A DNA stretch of 17,856 nucleotides from an uncultured Eubacteriales bacterium (lineage in GTDB: Bacteria; Bacillota; Clostridia; Monoglobales; UMGS1388): NCBI GenBank assembly GCA_900551345.1, contig URVP01000014.1, positions 1-17,856 on the forward strand, written 5' to 3'. Position numbers and translations under genes: made by a program. Below the pieces are notes generated by a model that had not been told where the DNA came from, made no database searches, and saw nothing but the letters and a program-made list of their open reading frames with translations. Positions 14,538 through 17,856 of this stretch are shown here, in pieces (the stretch's first letter is position 1; the number at the start of each line of letters is the position of its first letter).

Positions 14538-15334
14538 GAAAACTTTTAAAATATGACTTAAAAGCCATGGGAAGATTGCTGCTTCCTCTTTATGGTGCTG
14601 TTATTCTTATGGGGTTTATTTCCATATTTTTCTTTGGAAATGGAAATACCGATTCTGCTTTGTTTAATACTTTTTCTTTCTTCAGACTTATAACGGTATT
14701 GGTATATGTGCTTTATACACTGCTTATAGCAGCTTCCTTGGTGCTTAGCCTTGTGCTGTCCGTATCGCACTTTAGAAAAAACCTATTGGGAAGTCAAGGT
14801 TATCTGATGAATACTTTGCCGGTAAAACCTGCTGCAAATATTGCTTCAATATTAATTTCATCATGCATATTTCAGATTGGCGCAATGGTTGTTTCCTTAT
14901 TTACGGTTTTGTTTTCCGTATGTGCAGGCACCGGGACAAATATATTGGATATATTTAAAGCAATATCCCGCCTGACAAGTATTTTATCAGAAGATCCGAT
15001 TATCATACTGCGTATGTTTGAAGTAGCACTTCTTGGTTTGGTAACTTTAATAGGAACAAATCTTATGCTTTATGCATCTATGGCGGTAGGTCATAGTTTC
15101 AGTGCAAAGAAAACCTTTAAATCAATATTGACTTTTATTGGTTTTTACATTGTATCTCAAATAATAAATTCAATAATAATAAGCTGTATTTCACAATCGG
15201 AAGTGTTTTATACTTCTCTATTAGAAACAGCAGATATGTTTATTGTAGGGGTAATTGTACTGCAAGCGGTATATGCTGCGGCATATTGGTTTATTACTTC
15301 ATATTTTCTGAAAAACAAGCTGAATCTTCAATAA
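14531..15334 (+). CDS. ABC transporter permease, six membrane helices
   Basis: A 267-residue integral membrane protein without a recognised catalytic motif. Six hydrophobic segments can be counted: about residues 16-36, 50-78, 100-130, 158-185, 200-220 and 232-262. This is the topology of the ABC-2-like permeases that pair with YtrB/BcrA-type ATPases. It begins MLGKLLKYDLKAMGR, an N-terminus often seen in such permeases. The ATG overlaps the end of the ATPase gene and follows AGGGAGGT. The two would form the membrane complex regulated by the GntR protein. Substrate (a peptide antibiotic, lipid or other compound) cannot be told from the sequence. Confidence 0.85.
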   Translation: MLGKLLKYDLKAMGRLLLPLYGAVILMGFISIFFFGNGNTDSALFNTFSFFRLITVLVYVLYTLLIAASLVLSLVLSVSHFRKNLLGSQGYLMNTLPVKPAANIASILISSCIFQIGAMVVSLFTVLFSVCAGTGTNILDIFKAISRLTSILSEDPIIILRMFEVALLGLVTLIGTNLMLYASMAVGHSFSAKKTFKSILTFIGFYIVSQIINSIIISCISQSEVFYTSLLETADMFIVGVIVLQAVYAAAYWFITSYFLKNKLNLQ

Positions 15335-15351
15335 CATATTTAAAGTCTGTA

Positions 15352-15357
15352 TATAAT
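15352..15357 (+). promoter_or_regulatory. Possible -10 box for the rubrerythrin operon
   Basis: A perfect TATAAT lies 41 bases before the rubrerythrin ATG, in the 64-base gap after the permease gene. The best -35 at 17-18 bases upstream is poor (three of six matches), so promoter activity is uncertain. I see no palindromic PerR-type box. Confidence 0.35.
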
Positions 15358-15398
15358 CCCCTATTTAGGTAAAAAATATCCTTAAAGGAGTGATATAT

Positions 15399-15992
15399 AT
15401 GGACTTTAATAATTCAGAAACCATTGTAAATTTAGGAAGAGCCTTTGCAGGTGAATGTCAGGCGAGAACAAGATACAGATTTTATGCGTCTCTTGCCCGT
15501 AAAGAGGGACAGCCCTATCTTGCACGCTTGATTGATGAAATTGCTGATAATGAATATGCACATGCAAAAATATTCTTCGACCACATCAACAAGCTGTCAC
15601 CAACCCGTGTGGAAAATCTGAACATAGACGCCGGTTATCCGTACACTATAGGTGAAACTGTTATGAACCTAAAAGACGCAGCAAAAGCGGAACAGGACGA
15701 ATATTCGGAGGTATACCCCCGTTTTGCAGAAATAGCCGATAAAGAAGGTTTTAAAGATGTGGCAAATTCATTCCGTCTTATCGCCGGTATAGAAGGCAGT
15801 CATCATAAATCCTTTTCCATGCTGGCACAAAAGGAAAGCGACGGAACATTGTATAAGGAAAATGCAGGTGCTATATGGCGGTGTTCGGTATGCGGATATA
15901 TTCATCAGGGAGAAAAAGCACCGCAGATGTGTCCGGTTTGTCAGAGCGTGCAGGGACATTTCGAATTGCAGGTGACACTTAAGCAGGTATGA
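15399..15992 (+). CDS. rbr: Rubrerythrin
   Basis: A 197-residue non-haem diiron peroxidase that reduces hydrogen peroxide in the cytoplasm of anaerobes, with electrons passing through a rubredoxin site. The N-terminal four-helix domain has every expected diiron ligand: Glu19, Glu52, His55, Glu98, Glu101, Glu132 and His135. The C-terminal rubredoxin-like domain has two Cys-x2-Cys pairs: Cys162/165 and Cys178/181 (WRCSVCGYIHQG … CPVC). Length and order match classical rubrerythrin. The ATG at 15399 follows AAGGAG (15385-15390) by eight bases. Its stop overlaps the start of the germination-protein gene (ATGA), so both are probably translated from one mRNA. This fits an oxygen-exposed anaerobe that survives as spores. 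Confidence 0.96.
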   Translation: MDFNNSETIVNLGRAFAGECQARTRYRFYASLARKEGQPYLARLIDEIADNEYAHAKIFFDHINKLSPTRVENLNIDAGYPYTIGETVMNLKDAAKAEQDEYSEVYPRFAEIADKEGFKDVANSFRLIAGIEGSHHKSFSMLAQKESDGTLYKENAGAIWRCSVCGYIHQGEKAPQMCPVCQSVQGHFELQVTLKQV

Positions 15993-17392
15993 TGCACAAA
16001 CTTTCTTCCTTACTGGAGGAAAATAAAAAGTGTTTGGATCAGGTGCTGAACATTGAAGATAACTTTGATATTCTTACTCGTGAATTTAATATAGGAAGTC
16101 AGAAATGCTGCCTGTATTTTGTGGACGGCGACGCTCAGAACGATGTGCTTACCAATGTAATGAGGCATATAATAGGTGATTCGCACACAAAGGAAGGGGA
16201 AACCTTTGACGCTGATAAATTTGTAGGCAGTTTACTCCCTTTTGTCGAGCTGGATATAACGGACGAATTTGATATGGCTGTTCATCATATTATGACCGGC
16301 TCGCCTTTGCTTATAATTGATGGCATAGAACAAGCTTATGCCGTACAGGCTAAAGGGTATCCGCAGCGTGGTGTTGCGGAGCCGGAAAAAGATAAGGTAG
16401 TCAGAGGTGCTCATGATGGGTTTCTTGAAATATCCGTTTTCAATGCTGCCCTTATAAGACGAAGAATAAGACACCCCGACTTAATCTTAAAAGCAGTGCT
16501 TACGGGCAATGCTGATGTAATAGTATGCTACCTCAAGGGAAAATGTGATGAAAAACTTATCAATAAGATAACGGATAAACTTAAAAAGATGAATGTGGGT
16601 TCAATCGCTATGAATCAGGAAACCGTTGCCGAGCATCTGTTTCCGCCTAAGTGGTACAACCCTTTGCCCATGATACGCTATTCGGAGCGGCCGGATATTA
16701 CAAGTGCGGCAATTCTTGAAGGTAATCTGGTTTTGCTGGTGGACAATTCTCCTGCTGCCATGATTGTTCCGGCAAAATTCGTGGATTTGCTTATGGATGC
16801 GAATGATTATTACTTTCCGCCGCTTATAGCAACCTTTTACAGAAGTGTACGGCTTTTCACCATATTTATATCTCTGATTCTTACACCTGTGTGGCTGGTA
16901 CTGCTGCAAAATCAACAATCACTGCCCGACTGGCTTAAATTTGTGCTTATTGAAGACCCTGTACCAACCCCCGTTATTTTTCAGCTTCTTATAATGGAGC
17001 TTATAATGGAAATAATGCGTATTTCCACATTGAACACCCCCACAACTCTCGGTTCTGCACTGAGCATAGTAGGCTCTCTTTTTGTGGGAGAGTTTGCCGT
17101 GTCCGCAGGCTGGCTGTCATACGAAGCTGTCTTTTATACGGCATTTTTGTCCGTTGCCATGTATGCTCAGCCCAATACTGAGCTGGGATATGCCATTTTG
17201 ATTCATCGAATTATGCTTATTGTCCTCACGGCAATATTTGGTTGGATAGGTTTCGTAGCAGGACTTATAGTAATCGTACTGATTGCGGCATTTACAAAAA
17301 CTGCTGATGAAAAACCTTATTTATATCCCATAATCCCGTTTAATCCCATTCGTCTGGCGGATGTACTGCTGCGAGGCAGACTGGAGAGGTAA
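15989..17392 (+). CDS. GerA/SpoVAF-family spore germination protein
   Basis: A 467-residue membrane protein of the GerA family (GerAA, GerBA, GerKA and SpoVAF), found in the inner membrane of endospores. The soluble N-terminal half contains the family signature RGVAEPEKDKVVRGAHDGF (residues 127-145) followed by the RRRIRHPDL segment. The C-terminal half has about five hydrophobic stretches (residues 288-306, 327-345, 355-376, 380-395, 402-436), including the typical LIMELIMEIMRI and a conserved NTPTTLGSALSIVG loop. The lack of adjoining gerB/gerC-type genes and the overall look make a SpoVAF-like member likelier than a germinant-receptor A subunit. The ATG at 15989 overlaps the rubrerythrin stop; the ATG at 15992 is an equal alternative. 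There is no strong ribosome-binding site, consistent with coupling. No other spoVA genes are adjacent in the window. Confidence 0.88.
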   Translation: MMHKLSSLLEENKKCLDQVLNIEDNFDILTREFNIGSQKCCLYFVDGDAQNDVLTNVMRHIIGDSHTKEGETFDADKFVGSLLPFVELDITDEFDMAVHHIMTGSPLLIIDGIEQAYAVQAKGYPQRGVAEPEKDKVVRGAHDGFLEISVFNAALIRRRIRHPDLILKAVLTGNADVIVCYLKGKCDEKLINKITDKLKKMNVGSIAMNQETVAEHLFPPKWYNPLPMIRYSERPDITSAAILEGNLVLLVDNSPAAMIVPAKFVDLLMDANDYYFPPLIATFYRSVRLFTIFISLILTPVWLVLLQNQQSLPDWLKFVLIEDPVPTPVIFQLLIMELIMEIMRISTLNTPTTLGSALSIVGSLFVGEFAVSAGWLSYEAVFYTAFLSVAMYAQPNTELGYAILIHRIMLIVLTAIFGWIGFVAGLIVIVLIAAFTKTADEKPYLYPIIPFNPIRLADVLLRGRLER

Positions 17393-17420
17393 ACGGAACA
17401 TATAGATTCTTGCCAAAATA

Positions 17421-17459
17421 AAACACTGTCTAAGTTTTTTAGACAGTGTTTATGTTTTT
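17421..17459. terminator. Bidirectional intrinsic terminator
   Basis: AAACACTGTCTA (17421-17432) and TAGACAGTGTTT (17440-17451) are perfect 12-bp arms with a seven-base loop. TATG and five Ts follow on the plus strand, and an A-rich flank (17415-17420) gives a U-rich tail on the minus strand. It lies between the 3' ends of two convergent genes and can serve both. Confidence 0.88.
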
Positions 17460-17461
17460 AA

Positions 17462-17856
17462 TTACCAATTTACTATTGTGTTAGTTTTATTTATTTTGCG
17501 CATTGCCAAGGCGTAGCAGATAATCTGCATAATAATGGCAGCTCCCCATGATAACGGGTATGACAGAAAGAGCACAAAAAAGGTTTTGTATGCGTTAAAG
17601 GCGGTGGCAATCCATATTATACGAAGTACGCATATTGCAAAAACGCTGTTAAGCGTTGGCATAATTGATGCGCCGATTCCTCTGAGCGTACCCACAATAA
17701 CCTCGTGAAATCCACACAAGAAATAAGTGGAAAATATAACCGCAATTCTGATCAGCCCGTATTCAACTGCTTTCATATCATCGGGCAGATATATCTTTAA
17801 CAGGGGTGTGCCAAAGTATAAGAGGGCAAGACCTACTATCAGCCCCACTGCAATTA
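17462..17856 (-). CDS. MATE-family multidrug/cation efflux protein (partial, C-terminal end only)
   Basis: The last 131 residues of a membrane protein whose start lies beyond the right edge; the frame stays open to the boundary. It resembles the C-terminal bundle of MATE (MatE/NorM/DinF-type) exporters: a helix GLIVGLALLYFGTPLLKIYL, the segment AVEYGLIRIAVIFSTYFLCGFHEVIVGTLRG, then GASIMPTLNSVFAICVLRIIWIATAF, and a final helix LSWGAAIIMQIICYALAMRKI. The motif LRGIGASIMPT is typical of the family. Such proteins export cationic drugs or metabolites using a Na+ or H+ gradient. GTG at 17848 is internal sequence, since membrane-type residues continue upstream of it. It converges on the germination gene across a shared terminator. 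Confidence 0.85.
   Translation of the reverse strand, partial: IAVGLIVGLALLYFGTPLLKIYLPDDMKAVEYGLIRIAVIFSTYFLCGFHEVIVGTLRGIGASIMPTLNSVFAICVLRIIWIATAFNAYKTFFVLFLSYPLSWGAAIIMQIICYALAMRKINKTNTIVNW

Overview
The window reads as chromosomal DNA of a low-to-moderate GC, anaerobic, endospore-forming Firmicute, most likely class Clostridia. The evidence is the Gram-positive form of the rpoC–L7Ae–rpsL–rpsG–fusA–tuf cluster (long S12, YbxF-type L7Ae protein after rpoC), a rubrerythrin, a GerA/SpoVAF-type spore germination protein, a YtrA-type GntR/ABC operon and a BspA-type leucine-rich-repeat surface protein. Genus or species cannot be fixed from sequence reading alone.

Positions 1-7614 are the housekeeping half: the 3' three quarters of rpoC, then the complete str operon. 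A consensus sigma-A promoter (TTGACA-17-TATAAT) lies directly after the rpoC stop and starts the str operon. A second promoter overlaps the fusA stop codon and gives tuf its own transcript. A strong intrinsic terminator closes the cluster after tuf. The 172-base rpsL–rpsG spacer can fold into several consecutive hairpins, some with competing partners, and is the best candidate in this half for an unrecognised regulatory RNA.

Positions 7615-13260 are accessory: a secreted BspA-like protein with a higher-order LRR repeat; an ECF sigma factor with an overlapping zinc-finger anti-sigma gene broken by a -1 frameshift at a G run; maf, a nucleotide pyrophosphatase with its own promoter; a 17-bp perfect inverted repeat; and, facing the other way, a second ECF sigma / membrane anti-sigma pair. 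The two sigma modules converge on maf and the palindrome.

Positions 13261-17392 carry a self-regulated-looking gntR–ABC ATPase–permease operon whose promoter is overlaid by a 9-bp inverted repeat, followed by rubrerythrin and a SpoVAF-like germination protein joined by an ATGA overlap. A bidirectional terminator separates these from the 3' end of a MATE-family exporter on the minus strand. I found no tRNA, rRNA, CRISPR array, insertion sequence or phage gene. No clearly new multi-gene system is evident; the most interesting points are regulatory (the rpsL–rpsG RNA, the frameshifted anti-sigma gene, a possible internal start in the second anti-sigma gene, the gntR operator, the maf-downstream palindrome and the coupling of rubrerythrin to a germination protein).
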